The position numbers and the translations under genes were made by a program. The notes below the pieces were generated by a model. The model did not search any database. It had not been told where the DNA came from and worked only from the letters and a program-made list of their open reading frames with translations. From Shewanella psychrotolerans (GTDB taxonomy: Bacteria; Pseudomonadota; Gammaproteobacteria; Enterobacterales; Shewanellaceae), in NCBI RefSeq assembly GCF_019457595.1, contig NZ_CP080419.1:2728001-2792000 (forward strand): 64,000 nt of DNA. The letters are read 5' to 3'. This document shows, one piece after another, positions 30,062 through 39,383 of this stretch. How positions within the stretch are numbered: the stretch's first letter is position 1; each line of letters starts with the position of its first letter.

Positions 30062-30997
30062 TTAATTAAATTCCGGTTGAACAGTTAAGTTAATCTCTTT
30101 TAGCTTGTTGTAGACGTCAGCCTCTGGCGACACGGGTAAACGTCCTGCCTTGTTGATTGCAGCTTTGGTTGCTCGGCAGACCACTGGGTCTCCAGATAAA
30201 ATCTCATTTCCGGTAACAAAACCATCTTTGGCTAACCGAATAAAGATACGACAGCTTTTGCCTCGCATCGATTCATCTACCACCAAATTACGTTGAATGG
30301 TCGCACGGATCATACTGGTATAACGCTGTACCTCGCTAACCACTTGCTTATTGCGCGTCTGCGACAACGCAGCTTGTTCGGCGGCTAACGCCTCTTGCAT
30401 CATACGCTCTTGTTCTAAACGCGCCTGTTCTTCAGCTTTACGTTTACGTTCTGCAGCTTCTTTGCGCTTACGTTCATCGGCAGCCTTTTTCGCCGCGGCT
30501 TCCTCTTGCTTACGCTTCGCCTCAGCTTTGGCGGCCGCCTCTTCAGAGGCTTTACGCTCAGCTTCTTTCTTCTTACGCTGTGCTTCTGCCTGTGCAGCCT
30601 TTTCCTTTTCTTGTTTCTCTTTTAACTTTGCAGCTTTAGCTGCGGCGGCAGCATTTTGAGTTTCAATCTCTTTTTGCTTACGCTGTTGTTCAAGTTTCTT
30701 TATTTGTGCTTGCTCACGCTCACGGGCTTGTTTGGCTTCATTAGCTCGGCGCTCGAGTTCATCTTGACGCGCTTTCTCTTTACGTTCGGCTTCTCGCTTA
30801 TCGGCCTTAAGCTTTTCAGCATATTCCGTCACTTTTTTCTGGTCGACAACCACAGCTTGAACCGCAGGCGCACTCACTTGAGGAACCACTTTAGGTTTCT
30901 CATCGAAGTCGACGCCCATCGCTACTATCCCTATCACGCCAATATGAATGCTGGCAGAAATAATGAGAGGTAATTTAAAATCTGATTTAGTTGCCAC
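30062..30997 (-). CDS. tolA: Cell envelope integrity protein TolA
   Basis: Inner-membrane protein spanning the periplasm. 311 residues: one N-terminal membrane helix (LIISASIHIGVIGIVAM), a long Lys/Glu/Ala-rich helical region (about 65-215) and a C-terminal globular domain starting near RYTSMIRATIQRNL with one cysteine pair (KSCRIFIRL ... PVVCRATK). It lies three bases after tolR. Confidence 0.96.
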   Translation of the reverse strand: MATKSDFKLPLIISASIHIGVIGIVAMGVDFDEKPKVVPQVSAPAVQAVVVDQKKVTEYAEKLKADKREAERKEKARQDELERRANEAKQAREREQAQIKKLEQQRKQKEIETQNAAAAAKAAKLKEKQEKEKAAQAEAQRKKKEAERKASEEAAAKAEAKRKQEEAAAKKAADERKRKEAAERKRKAEEQARLEQERMMQEALAAEQAALSQTRNKQVVSEVQRYTSMIRATIQRNLVVDESMRGKSCRIFIRLAKDGFVTGNEILSGDPVVCRATKAAINKAGRLPVSPEADVYNKLKEINLTVQPEFN

Positions 30998-31000
30998 CGA

Positions 31001-31435
31001 CTACTCCTCTGGTGAATCAGTCATAAGGCCAACGGACGGCACCCCAGCCTTTTGCAACGAAACCATCAACTGAATCACTTTTTCGTAAGCTATACTGCGA
31101 TCCGCTTTAACCACCACAGGGCGCTCAGGCTCAAGCTGAATGATGGCACTCACTCTTATCGCCAGCTCTTCTAAATCCAATGTCTCTTTTGAGCTGCTAC
31201 TGCCGACATCGAGATAATAATCGCCATCGGCATCAATGGATGCCACAACGGGCGGTTTACTGTCGGCAGGAAGCGACTCTGCAGCCCCTTGAGGTAAATC
31301 CACTTTTACCCCTTGAGTTACTATCGGCGCGGTAACCATAAAAATGATCAACAACACCAACATCACGTCGATATAGGGAACAACGTTGATTTCCGCTACT
31401 GGCCTGCGTCTTTTACGTTGATAACCTTGTTGCAT
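31001..31435 (-). CDS. tolR: Tol-Pal system protein TolR
   Basis: ExbD/TolR family inner-membrane protein of 144 residues. One N-terminal helix (VPYIDVMLVLLIIFMVTAPIV) contains the essential Asp used in proton coupling, followed by a periplasmic domain. Its start codon overlaps the tolQ stop (shared base 31435). Confidence 0.97.
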   Translation of the reverse strand: MQQGYQRKRRRPVAEINVVPYIDVMLVLLIIFMVTAPIVTQGVKVDLPQGAAESLPADSKPPVVASIDADGDYYLDVGSSSSKETLDLEELAIRVSAIIQLEPERPVVVKADRSIAYEKVIQLMVSLQKAGVPSVGLMTDSPEE

Positions 31436-32124
31436 TACACCGTTTCCTTTTCGCTATAAGCTTGGCGATGCAAAATGCTAGAAAACTCTTCCATAAAGTT
31501 GGCATAAGACATCTCTATCTTATCCACTTGAGTCGAAAATCGGTTATAGGCTATAACAGCGGGAATTGCGGCAAATAGGCCCATGGCGGTAGCGATAAGC
31601 GCCTCGGCAATACCTGGTGCAACCATGGCTAATGTGGCATTCTCTACCGCACCTAAGGCAATAAAGGAGTTCATAATCCCCCACACGGTTCCAAATAAGC
31701 CGATATAGGGACTTGTTGAGCCAATAGTGGCCAGTAATGGCAAATGGGTTTCGAGCTTTTCAAGTTCACGAGATAGCGAGACACGCATCGCGCGGTAGCT
31801 GCCATCCATCACAGCACTTGGCACTTTACCGTTAAGATTGTTTAAACGCGCATATTCTTTGAAACCCGTATAAAACAGCGTTTCTAAACCCGTATTACTC
31901 TCTTGTCTGGCAGACAGTTCTTTATAAAGCTTGTTTAAATCGACTCCAGACCAAAACTTATCTTCAAACTTAAGCGAGCGTTCTCGCGCTACAGCTAAAA
32001 GCCTTCGGCGTTGAATTATCACCGCCCATGAAACGACGGATAACGCGAGTAGCGTCAGCATGACAAACTTAACCAGCAAACTAGCCTGTAAAAACAGACC
32101 GATAAAAGAAATATCAGCTTCCAC
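31435..32124 (-). CDS. tolQ: Tol-Pal system protein TolQ
   Basis: MotA/TolQ/ExbB proton-channel subunit with three membrane helices, 229 residues. The family motif [23 protein letters not shown] is present in order. I start at GTG 32124 ([15 protein letters not shown]), preceded by GGAG and matching the family N-terminus; the ATG six codons upstream is less likely. Its start overlaps the last 11 bases of ybgC. Confidence 0.95.
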   Translation of the reverse strand: MEADISFIGLFLQASLLVKFVMLTLLALSVVSWAVIIQRRRLLAVARERSLKFEDKFWSGVDLNKLYKELSARQESNTGLETLFYTGFKEYARLNNLNGKVPSAVMDGSYRAMRVSLSRELEKLETHLPLLATIGSTSPYIGLFGTVWGIMNSFIALGAVENATLAMVAPGIAEALIATAMGLFAAIPAVIAYNRFSTQVDKIEMSYANFMEEFSSILHRQAYSEKETV

Positions 32125-32512
32125 CCTTAAACTCCTGAACAATATTGTGGGGAATGGCCCTTGGTCTCATACGTGACAAAGCGACACAAGCAACGAGAAT
32201 CAAGCCTTCGCAATAGACCTTACCAGCATCATCTAACAAACGCTGCCGAAACAGTAACGAGGCCTTCTTCATCTCTATGACCTCTGATTCGACAAAAAGG
32301 TCCTGCTCAAATCGAGCGGCTATCTTAAAGTCCAATTCCGCTTTTTTTACAACAAACGCAATATCATCTGCTAACAGCTGAGTCTGCTTAACCCCCATGT
32401 TTTTTAGCCACTCCGTACGAGCACGCTCAAAAAAATTAAGGTAGTTAGAGTGATATACCACTCCCCCAGCGTCAGTATCTTCGTAATAAACAGAAATAGG
32501 CCAACGAAACAT
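32114..32512 (-). CDS. ybgC: Acyl-CoA thioesterase YbgC, Tol-Pal associated
   Basis: Cytosolic hotdog thioesterase of 132 residues encoded first in tol-pal operons. The 4HBT signature [28 protein letters not shown] includes the catalytic Asp near residue 18. I start at ATG 32512 ([12 protein letters not shown]), with AGGA just upstream; the open frame continues to 32593 without a signal. It begins the operon ybgC-tolQRAB-pal-cpoB. Confidence 0.94.
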   Translation of the reverse strand: MFRWPISVYYEDTDAGGVVYHSNYLNFFERARTEWLKNMGVKQTQLLADDIAFVVKKAELDFKIAARFEQDLFVESEVIEMKKASLLFRQRLLDDAGKVYCEGLILVACVALSRMRPRAIPHNIVQEFKGGS

Positions 32513-32626
32513 AGATCCTGATTGCCAAACATTAGATAAATAGAGGCCTACTATACCTATCGCATCATCAATTGTGAATGGTTCAAACTGCAACTGTCAC
32601 GACTAACTTCATAAAATTTTGTTAAT

Positions 32627-32655
32627 AAAAAAGGGAAGTTAATAACTTCCCTTTT
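32627..32655. terminator. Terminator between the oligopeptidase gene and ybgC
   Basis: AAAAGGGAAGTTA-ATAACTTCCCTTTT, symmetric with A/T runs. On the minus strand it ends the prolyl oligopeptidase transcript. Confidence 0.8.
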
Positions 32656-32679
32656 ACCGTCAACTTTTATAGACCTAAG

Positions 32680-34833
32680 TTACTTGCCAATCTTAGCCGG
32701 TACTGTTAAGCCAAAACTGTGCCATAGGAAACTATAAATGTCGGCAAACTCATCTATCTTCATCGCTGTCGGCTTACCGGCACCGTGGCCCGCCTTAGAC
32801 TCGATACGCATGATGATAGGCGCATCACCCGTCTGTCTGTCTTGTAACAGGGCACCAAACTTAAAGCTGTGCAGGGGTACAACGCGGTCATCATGGTCGG
32901 CGGTCATTACCATAGTGGCTGGGTAATCGCGCTCGGTGATATTATGGTATGGCGAATAGGCAAGCAGCGCAGGGAACTGTTCAGCAACATCTGCACTGCC
33001 ATACTCACTGGTCCACGCCCAGCCAATGGTGAACTTATGGAAGCGCAGCATATCCAGCACACCAACAGCTGGCAACACGGCGGCAAAAAGCTCTGGTCGC
33101 TGAGTCAAGGCGGCGCCCATCAACAAACCACCATTACTACGACCATAGGCACCTAGCTTACTGCTATTGGTGTATTTGTTGTCGATCAGATACTCGGCCG
33201 CAGCATAATAATCATCAAATACATTTTGCTTCTTATCGAACATGCCAGCTTGATGCCAACTTTCACCATACTCGGCTCCACCGCGGAGATTAGGTACTGC
33301 ATAAATACCCCCCATATCCATCCACGCAATGTTAGCAGGGCTAAAGCGAGGCGTTAACGATATTGCAAACCCACCGTAGGCGTATAACAAAGTAGGATTG
33401 TTACCATCAAGTTTTAATCCCTTTTTATAGGACACCATCATAGGTACACGAGTACCGTCTTTGCTGGTATAGAAGACTTGATCTGACACATAGTCATCTG
33501 GATTAAATGAGATATCTGGCTTGGCGTACAAACTCGACTCACCCGTTTTAAAATCAAACTTGTAGGTAGTCTGAGGCTGAACATAGCTATTAAAGGTGTA
33601 ATAGAAGTAATCTTTACTGCGCTTACCATAAGGACCAGCAATCTTACCCTTACCCGGTAACTCAACATCTTGGCGTTTTACACCGTCCATGCTGAATATT
33701 GACAACTGTCCTAAAACGTCATGCAGATAACTGACCACCAAATGGTCATTAATAATCGCCGCGCTAGCGATTGGATCGCTTGACTCAGCAATAACCGTTT
33801 TCCAGTTAGCTTTTGCGGGGCGGTTAACATCAATCGCAATGACTTTACCATTAGGCGCATCTAAATCAGTCTTAAAATAGAAGACTGATTTATCATTGCC
33901 AAGGAAACTATATTCCGCTTCAAGGTCGACAATCAATTCAACCACAGGCGCATTTTCTTCCGTTAACGACTTGTAGAAGAAGCGATTACGGCTATCAGTG
34001 CCTTGTGAAATAGACAGCAGCAAGTAATCCCCTTGCTCTGAAACTTCAGCGCCAAAGCCCCAATCTTTGTTTTGAGGGCGCTCATAGATTAACTTATCTT
34101 CAGACTGGTCTGTGCCTAACTTATGAAAGTAAACTTTTTGGTTAAAATTAACATCGGCTAACAAATTACCACCTTCTGGTGCATCGTAGCGTGAATAGTA
34201 AACTCCTTGGTTATCCTTACTCCACTGTGCACTAGAAAATTTAATCCAATTAAGTTCATCAACGAGTTTTTTACCCGTAGCAACATCGACAAATTGCCAC
34301 TGCTGCCAATCAGAACCTGATTTAGACACACCATAAGCAATCGTTTGACCGTCACCACTGACCGACACGCCACTTAACGCCACGGTTCCATCAGTTGAAA
34401 ATGCATTAGGATCTAAGGCAACTTTCTCTTGCCCTGCTTTATTTTTTACATATAAAACAGACTGCGCTTGCAGGCCATCATTGCGATAGTAAAACGTATT
34501 ACTGCCATGCTCTGCTGGTGCGGTAATTTTTTCAAAGTTCCACAACTCGGTAATACGGTCGACAATAGCTTGCTTATTCTCTATCTGAGCGAGGTAATCA
34601 TGACCAGCTTGTTGCTGCTGCTTAACCCAAGCATGGGTCGCATCACTTTCCTCTTCAAGAAAACGATATGGATCGGCAACCTCTACACCATGAATTGTTT
34701 CTGTCACGCCTGTTGGCGTACTGATTGTTTGTGGAACATCAACTTGCGATGCATTGTACTGACAACCAACGAGCGTAAGCCCGAGTCCAGCAATAAAAAG
34801 GTGTTGCTTAGATAATATCGTTTTAAGAAGCAT
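32680..34833 (-). CDS. Prolyl oligopeptidase (S9A), lipoprotein
   Basis: Serine peptidase that cleaves short peptides after proline. The 717 residues begin with a lipoprotein signal (LFIAGLGLTLVGC, lipobox Cys near residue 24), then an N-terminal segment VADPYRFLEEESDATHAWV, a seven-bladed propeller, and the alpha/beta-hydrolase domain with nucleophile GRSNGGLL, Asp in MVMTADHDDRVVPLHS and His in KAGHGAGKP. The lipobox predicts a membrane-anchored periplasmic location. A monocistronic gene with a terminator behind it. Confidence 0.94.
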   Translation of the reverse strand: MLLKTILSKQHLFIAGLGLTLVGCQYNASQVDVPQTISTPTGVTETIHGVEVADPYRFLEEESDATHAWVKQQQQAGHDYLAQIENKQAIVDRITELWNFEKITAPAEHGSNTFYYRNDGLQAQSVLYVKNKAGQEKVALDPNAFSTDGTVALSGVSVSGDGQTIAYGVSKSGSDWQQWQFVDVATGKKLVDELNWIKFSSAQWSKDNQGVYYSRYDAPEGGNLLADVNFNQKVYFHKLGTDQSEDKLIYERPQNKDWGFGAEVSEQGDYLLLSISQGTDSRNRFFYKSLTEENAPVVELIVDLEAEYSFLGNDKSVFYFKTDLDAPNGKVIAIDVNRPAKANWKTVIAESSDPIASAAIINDHLVVSYLHDVLGQLSIFSMDGVKRQDVELPGKGKIAGPYGKRSKDYFYYTFNSYVQPQTTYKFDFKTGESSLYAKPDISFNPDDYVSDQVFYTSKDGTRVPMMVSYKKGLKLDGNNPTLLYAYGGFAISLTPRFSPANIAWMDMGGIYAVPNLRGGAEYGESWHQAGMFDKKQNVFDDYYAAAEYLIDNKYTNSSKLGAYGRSNGGLLMGAALTQRPELFAAVLPAVGVLDMLRFHKFTIGWAWTSEYGSADVAEQFPALLAYSPYHNITERDYPATMVMTADHDDRVVPLHSFKFGALLQDRQTGDAPIIMRIESKAGHGAGKPTAMKIDEFADIYSFLWHSFGLTVPAKIGK

Positions 34834-35126
34834 CAGTAGCCATCCTAGGGATCTAATTATTATTTGACGTCAAAGTGCGAGCAAATGCCCATAACCTCGT
34901 ACTATACAAGCAAAATAAAACAGTGCAATGGGCTCTAAACATTCAATTTAAAACTAATCCATCTCAATTGTTAATAAAAAACCAACATAGATAAATTTAT
35001 TAAATCGTAAAGTTATGCACTAAATGTGACTAATTCCGCGCAAAGGCATGGAATTAGTGAATCCAGTAAAAAAACGCCGCCTCCAAAGGATTAGTTTTAC
35101 TAATCTAAACGGGTAATTTTTTTAGT

Positions 35127-35155
35127 TTGCTGGTTTAAACGTCTGATCCTATAAT
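35127..35155 (+). promoter_or_regulatory. Promoter of the candidate small RNA
   Basis: TTGCTG, 17-base spacer, TATAAT (35150-35155), a consensus -10 with optimal spacing. The predicted start lies near 35161-35163, exactly at the 5' side of a strong stem. Confidence 0.55.
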
Positions 35156-35160
35156 TCATC

Positions 35161-35328
35161 TTGTTTTCAGGAGGTGTCTACTTCAGGTAGATTTGAAAAC
35201 AAGAACTCCGAAGTCATGTGCTATACACGTGAATTCATCCCTGGTTCTTATGCTTGACTTCCTTCCTTCAATTTGTTGATTGCAATATATTATTTGCGGC
35301 CCACTTAATGATTAAGTGGGCTTTTTTT
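35161..35328 (+). ncRNA. Candidate small RNA of about 168 nt
   Basis: It begins just after a consensus promoter and ends at a strong terminator (GCCCACTTAAT / ATTAAGTGGGC then TTTTTTT, 35299-35328). The 5' part folds as CTTGTTTTC (35160-35168) with GAAAACAAG (35195-35203), enclosing the hairpin TCTAC-TTCAG-GTAGA; the unpaired AGGAGGTG at 35169-35176 looks like a Shine-Dalgarno or CsrA-type GGA site. A 13-codon frame MCYTREFIPGSYA is also present at 35216-35257. I do not recognise a known RNA family. It lies between divergently placed neighbours in a 610-base gap. Confidence 0.5.
35299..35328 (+). terminator. Terminator of the candidate small RNA
   Basis: An 11-base perfect inverted repeat with a short loop followed by seven T. 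Confidence 0.88.
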
Positions 35329-35443
35329 ATATAAATTCTCAGCTCCTGCAAATTTCCCTCTCCGTGCGAATCAATGACATTAACGCTAAAAATAATAAAC
35401 CCAGCATTAGCTGGGTTTAAGTGAGATAAGATAGGTAAGAAAC

Positions 35444-36331
35444 CTAAAGAGGCTTACTTAACCTAATGACGACTCGCCTGTTTCGTGAACGTTCATCTAT
35501 GGTCGCATTGGATGCGACGTGGCGTTTTTCACCATGACCAAGCGTGTGAATTCGCTCTTGCGGGATCCCCGCCGATACAAATAACTCTTTCACCGAGTCC
35601 GCTCGCTTTTCTGATACTTTCTTATTGACTGAACGACCACCATAACTATCGGTATAAGCGTCAATCAACACTAACTCCACCTCTGGATCGTAGGATAAGT
35701 ATTCTTGTACCTTCGCGATTTGAGCCTTAGAATAGCGAGTTAGCTCTGCACCGCCAAACTCATAAGTCAGTACCGTAAATGCAATATCTTCAAAACTGTA
35801 GGGTAAGAGATTGGCAAGACAAGAGCGAAAATCTGAATACTTTCGAGCAAAATTAGCCGCCGATAATCCCACCGCGACTTTACTTGAACGGTTATACCAA
35901 TCGGCATAATAGAAAGTCGGCTGCATACCTCTCTCTAACTCATTAAGCATCGACCAAGCCGCATTTTTGGGCACTTCACCACTAAAGTACTTTTGATAGG
36001 TCAAGTCGGTTATCGGTTTCGATGAAACACCTGGGCGCCAAGCTGGTGCCATACTCATCAATTTGGCATGTGTTACTTCGTCAGGTTTCACCCACATATC
36101 AAGGGTGAAATTGAGGTCATGGTCCTTACCCGCACGACTCGTAAACACCGCCTTACCATATGAAGGAATATCATGTTCAAGTCGGCAGACAATCGGTGTA
36201 TTGTCGCTTAAGCGCCATTGAGACTGTTCAAGTGATGCCACATAATGACGTAATTCGCCGTGAGCTGTCGTCGACATCCCCAAGCTCAACCATAATGTTC
36301 CAACAAACAGCACCCTAGTCCACATAGACAA
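35444..36331 (-). CDS. motY: Sodium-type flagellar motor protein MotY
   Basis: Periplasmic T-ring component that anchors the PomAB stator of Na+-driven polar flagella. The 295 residues have a signal peptide (VLFVGTLWLSLGMSTTAHG), a MotY-specific N-terminal domain (HYVASLEQSQWRLSDNTPIVC; PAWRPG), then an OmpA-like peptidoglycan-binding domain with YTDSYGGRSVNKKVSEKRA and NRRVVIRL. It matches Vibrio MotY nearly end to end as I recall that protein. Divergent from rnt. A sigma-28 type promoter precedes it. Confidence 0.92.
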   Translation of the reverse strand: MSMWTRVLFVGTLWLSLGMSTTAHGELRHYVASLEQSQWRLSDNTPIVCRLEHDIPSYGKAVFTSRAGKDHDLNFTLDMWVKPDEVTHAKLMSMAPAWRPGVSSKPITDLTYQKYFSGEVPKNAAWSMLNELERGMQPTFYYADWYNRSSKVAVGLSAANFARKYSDFRSCLANLLPYSFEDIAFTVLTYEFGGAELTRYSKAQIAKVQEYLSYDPEVELVLIDAYTDSYGGRSVNKKVSEKRADSVKELFVSAGIPQERIHTLGHGEKRHVASNATIDERSRNRRVVIRLSKPL

Positions 36332-36359
36332 TCACTCATATTAATAGTGTTACTAAACC

Positions 36360-36386
36360 CTATCGGCCTGCTTTAATATTCCTTTA
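36360..36386 (-). promoter_or_regulatory. Sigma-28 (FliA) promoter of motY
   Basis: Read on the minus strand, TAAAGGAA (36386-36379), 11 bases, GCCGATAG (36367-36360). The consensus is TAAAGTTT-N11-GCCGATAA, and both hexamer cores and the spacing match. The start point would be about 20 bases before the motY ATG. This fits a late flagellar gene. Confidence 0.8.
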
Positions 36387-36468
36387 GCTTATATATTAGC
36401 CAATCAAACATGACAAGTTAACACCAGATACTTCATAATAGCCCCCTGCTAACTATTTGGATATTTTG

Positions 36469-37161
36469 ATGAGTGATATTTGCGACGCGAATAAACTTAA
36501 CCACCGCTTTAGGGGATACTTCCCCGTGGTTATTGATGTAGAAACTGCTGGCTTTAATGCCCAGACCGATGCGTTGCTTGAAATTGCAGTGACCATATTA
36601 AAGATGGATGAGCAAGGAGTGTTAGGACTCGATAAAACACTTCACTATCACATTGAACCATTTGAAGGAGCTAATTTAGAGCCTGAAGCGCTCGCATTTA
36701 ACGGCATTGATCCAACTAACCCGCTGCGTGGTGCTGTATCAGAAAAAGAAGCCTTTTTAGAAATATTTAAAGAGGTGAAGAAAGCACAGAAAGCCTCTGG
36801 TTGCCATCGTAGTATCATTGTTGCCCATAACGCGGCTTTTGATCATGGCTTTGTGACTAAGGCGATTGAACGTAATGGCCTAAAACGCACGCCATTCCAT
36901 CCCTTTGCCACTTTTGATACTGCAGCACTATCAGGGCTAGCGCTAGGACATACGGTACTAGCTAAAGCCTGCTCTATAGCCGGAATTGATTTTGATAATA
37001 AGGAAGCACATTCAGCGCTTTACGATACAGAACGTACCGCGGAACTGTTTTGCCATATTGTGAACAAATGGAAAGCTTTAGGCGGTTGGCCACTTAGCTC
37101 TGATAATGCCGACGATTCAATGGAAGAACAGAGCGAAAGCCAAGATAGCTGTTCAAGTTAG
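36469..37161 (+). CDS. rnt: Ribonuclease T
   Basis: 3'-5' exoribonuclease that trims the ends of tRNA and other stable RNAs. DEDDh family: DVETAGF with the first Asp and Glu, NAAFDH, HTVL, and the C-terminal [14 protein letters not shown] with His and Asp. The start is ATG 36469 ([11 protein letters not shown]), four codons inside an open TTG start at 36457. The 230 residues are slightly longer than E. coli (215) because of an acidic tail ([13 protein letters not shown]). Confidence 0.96.
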   Translation: MSDICDANKLNHRFRGYFPVVIDVETAGFNAQTDALLEIAVTILKMDEQGVLGLDKTLHYHIEPFEGANLEPEALAFNGIDPTNPLRGAVSEKEAFLEIFKEVKKAQKASGCHRSIIVAHNAAFDHGFVTKAIERNGLKRTPFHPFATFDTAALSGLALGHTVLAKACSIAGIDFDNKEAHSALYDTERTAELFCHIVNKWKALGGWPLSSDNADDSMEEQSESQDSCSS

Positions 37162-37295
37162 CGCGATGATCAAATCCAGTTAATGCACTCTAGATAGTGC
37201 CACTTTAACCATTTACCTCATCACAATATCAAAGGGGATGCAGCGCAATAGCACCGCATCCCCCTTTTAACAATGAAACGATATTAAAGCACCGT

Positions 37296-38312
37296 TTACA
37301 ACCCAGTGTATTGATTTAATTTTAGCGTATTAATTAGCGCAAAAATCTCCTCTAACTCTTTAAATAGTTGTTCAATATCTTCTTGAAAGCTTAACTCTTT
37401 TTGGATATCTAGGTTAGATTGGAAATAATCATGACTACTCGCTATTTTAAGCAGTAACTTTCCGTCTTTAAAACAAGCTTCCAGTTCAGAATTATAGAAG
37501 CGCCCTATTGAGAGCAAGCGTTCCATCGTCGCGGTATTGAGCAAGTAACGTGCTTCAACCTGATCGCTACTGTACACTTCAAACTCTCTTTCAAAGCGCA
37601 CATCTTCGAGTCTAACCCGCGATAAATCACTTTTGAAGGCATCCAATTTGTTACCGAACATGCCTCTATCTTTGCTAATCAGGGTAATACCTGAAAAACG
37701 TTTAGAGATATCAAATTCAATTAATATGCCATTGAAAATATTTTTATATCGGGTTTGATTATCGTTATTAGTACCATCATTTACATCCAACCCTAATTCC
37801 CGTAGCAAAAATTTAATGCCTTGATACTTCCCTTTGAAGGAGTCTTTAAAATAGCCACGGTCATATTTAGGTAAAATACCGTAATCTTTGTACGTTTCTA
37901 GCTCTGGCAAATTTGGCGGATTGAGTTTAAATTCCTTACCAAAATAACGAATGAGAATAGGATAAAGCTCACCAAAAATGTCTTTGCTTAATTTAGTCAC
38001 TTCGCCACATGCCCAAACATAAACGCCTGCGATCATTGCAAATACCGTCATGGTACCGAGCAGACTTATGGTGAATAGTTGGCCGTCATCAAGCACTGCT
38101 AAGCTATAATACATCACGGCAAATCCGACGAGAAATAATGGGATGACGAGTTGGCCTAAGGGTTTAGCAATTTTGGCTCGTTCGTTGTATCGCTTGACAG
38201 CATCTAAGCGCATCTTTTCATAGGATGCACATTTTGGGGCAATATTGCGCTTGTAGTACTGACTAAAAGAAAGTTTATCCTTTTCAGGAACATCAAACTC
38301 CATCGGATTCAT
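37296..38312 (-). CDS. DUF3137 domain membrane protein
   Basis: A 338-residue protein of the DUF3137 family, whose function I do not know. Two membrane helices lie near residues 52-75 and 82-106 (LVIPLFLVGFAVMYYSLAVL and the following segment), and the rest is a soluble domain, predicted cytoplasmic. A 24-base gap separates its start from repeat-free sequence. It is monocistronic, convergent with rnt. Confidence 0.75.
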   Translation of the reverse strand: MNPMEFDVPEKDKLSFSQYYKRNIAPKCASYEKMRLDAVKRYNERAKIAKPLGQLVIPLFLVGFAVMYYSLAVLDDGQLFTISLLGTMTVFAMIAGVYVWACGEVTKLSKDIFGELYPILIRYFGKEFKLNPPNLPELETYKDYGILPKYDRGYFKDSFKGKYQGIKFLLRELGLDVNDGTNNDNQTRYKNIFNGILIEFDISKRFSGITLISKDRGMFGNKLDAFKSDLSRVRLEDVRFEREFEVYSSDQVEARYLLNTATMERLLSIGRFYNSELEACFKDGKLLLKIASSHDYFQSNLDIQKELSFQEDIEQLFKELEEIFALINTLKLNQYTGL

Positions 38313-38410
38313 TTATCACTCCTTGAATATGTTTTAATGCGACGTCATACCTACGAGTCTATAGTTTTGGTCCTTAACCGTATCAACGTGCATCATTAAT
38401 ATAACAAAAA

Positions 38411-38440
38411 CAAAAAAGCCGCGATCCTCGCGGCTTTTTT
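38411..38440. terminator. Terminator after the peroxiredoxin gene
   Basis: AAAAAAGCCGCG-ATCCT-CGCGGCTTTTTT, symmetric, 24 bases after the peroxiredoxin stop on the minus strand. Confidence 0.85.
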
Positions 38441-38463
38441 AGCTACAAACTATTATCTTAAGA

Positions 38464-39069
38464 TTATAGAGAGTCAGCGTTGTCAGTTAGGTAAGAAGCA
38501 ACGCCTTCTGGGCTTGCGTCCATACCTTTGTCACCTTTTTCCCAACCTGCAGGACAAACATCACCGTGCTCTTCGTGGAACTGAAGTGCGTCAACCATAC
38601 GGATCATTTCGTCTACGTTACGACCTAATGGAAGATCATTAACCACTTGATGACGAACTTGACCTTCTTTGTCGATAAGGAAAGAACCACGGAAAGCAAC
38701 ACCAGCTTCTGGATGCTCAACATCATATGCTTTACAAATTTCGTGCTTAACGTCAGCAACAAGAGTGTATTGAACTTGACCAATACCACCTTTATCTACT
38801 GGAGTGTTACGCCACGCGTTGTGAGTGAACTGAGAATCGATAGAAACACCGATAACTTCTACGCCACGCTTCTTGAACTCATCCATACGGTGATCAAATG
38901 CGATCAGTTCAGATGGACAAACAAAAGTGAAATCAAGTGGGTAGAAGAATACTACAGCAGTCTTACCTTTGATCGCTTCGCTTAGGTTAAAGCTATCTAC
39001 GATTTCGCCATTACCAAGAACCGCTGCAGCAGTAAAATCAGGAGCCGGACGGCCTACTAATACACTCAT
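38464..39069 (-). CDS. Typical 2-Cys peroxiredoxin (AhpC/TSA family)
   Basis: Reduces hydrogen peroxide and organic hydroperoxides. The 201 residues contain the peroxidatic motif FYPLDFTFVCPSEL (Cys near residue 52) and the resolving Cys in HGDVCPAGW (near 173). The AhpC-like C-terminus lacks the Tyr-Phe extension of hyperoxidation-sensitive eukaryotic forms. It is monocistronic with a terminator. Confidence 0.94.
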   Translation of the reverse strand: MSVLVGRPAPDFTAAAVLGNGEIVDSFNLSEAIKGKTAVVFFYPLDFTFVCPSELIAFDHRMDEFKKRGVEVIGVSIDSQFTHNAWRNTPVDKGGIGQVQYTLVADVKHEICKAYDVEHPEAGVAFRGSFLIDKEGQVRHQVVNDLPLGRNVDEMIRMVDALQFHEEHGDVCPAGWEKGDKGMDASPEGVASYLTDNADSL

Positions 39070-39383
39070 TTTATATCTCCATCTATGGATTGAAAAAAGC
39101 TTTATAACTATGAACTAAAAAGCATTATAGGCAGTCGTCAGCGGGACACAAGCTATTTGGGATCATTGTCACCTTTTTTAATAAATTTTCATCTAGTTGC
39201 CCATTAACTGTGCTCTATACCCTTGCCTAATGTATTGGTATTTACACTTACGCATTACAGTTAAATACAGACACGTTACATCTGCTCCTTTTTTTAAGAT
39301 AAAACGCCGATTGGCTGGACAAGTGAAACGATGCAGTCAAAAATAGCGTCAATCACACGATAGTTAATCAAAAAAGAATCAAT
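39070..39383. other. Intergenic region between the peroxiredoxin and antiporter genes
   Basis: 314 bases between divergent genes. It must hold both promoters. I see no hairpin or operator that I can defend. Confidence 0.5.

Noticed and set aside
30351..30659. 102-residue Ala/Ser/Cys-rich frame antisense to tolA
   Set aside because: A mirror of the low-complexity Lys/Ala/Glu region of TolA.
35161..35328. Identity of the small-RNA candidate as ArcZ, 6S or GcvB
   Set aside because: Only the short CCCTGGT resembles ArcZ; the remaining sequence and architecture do not match these RNAs as I recall them.
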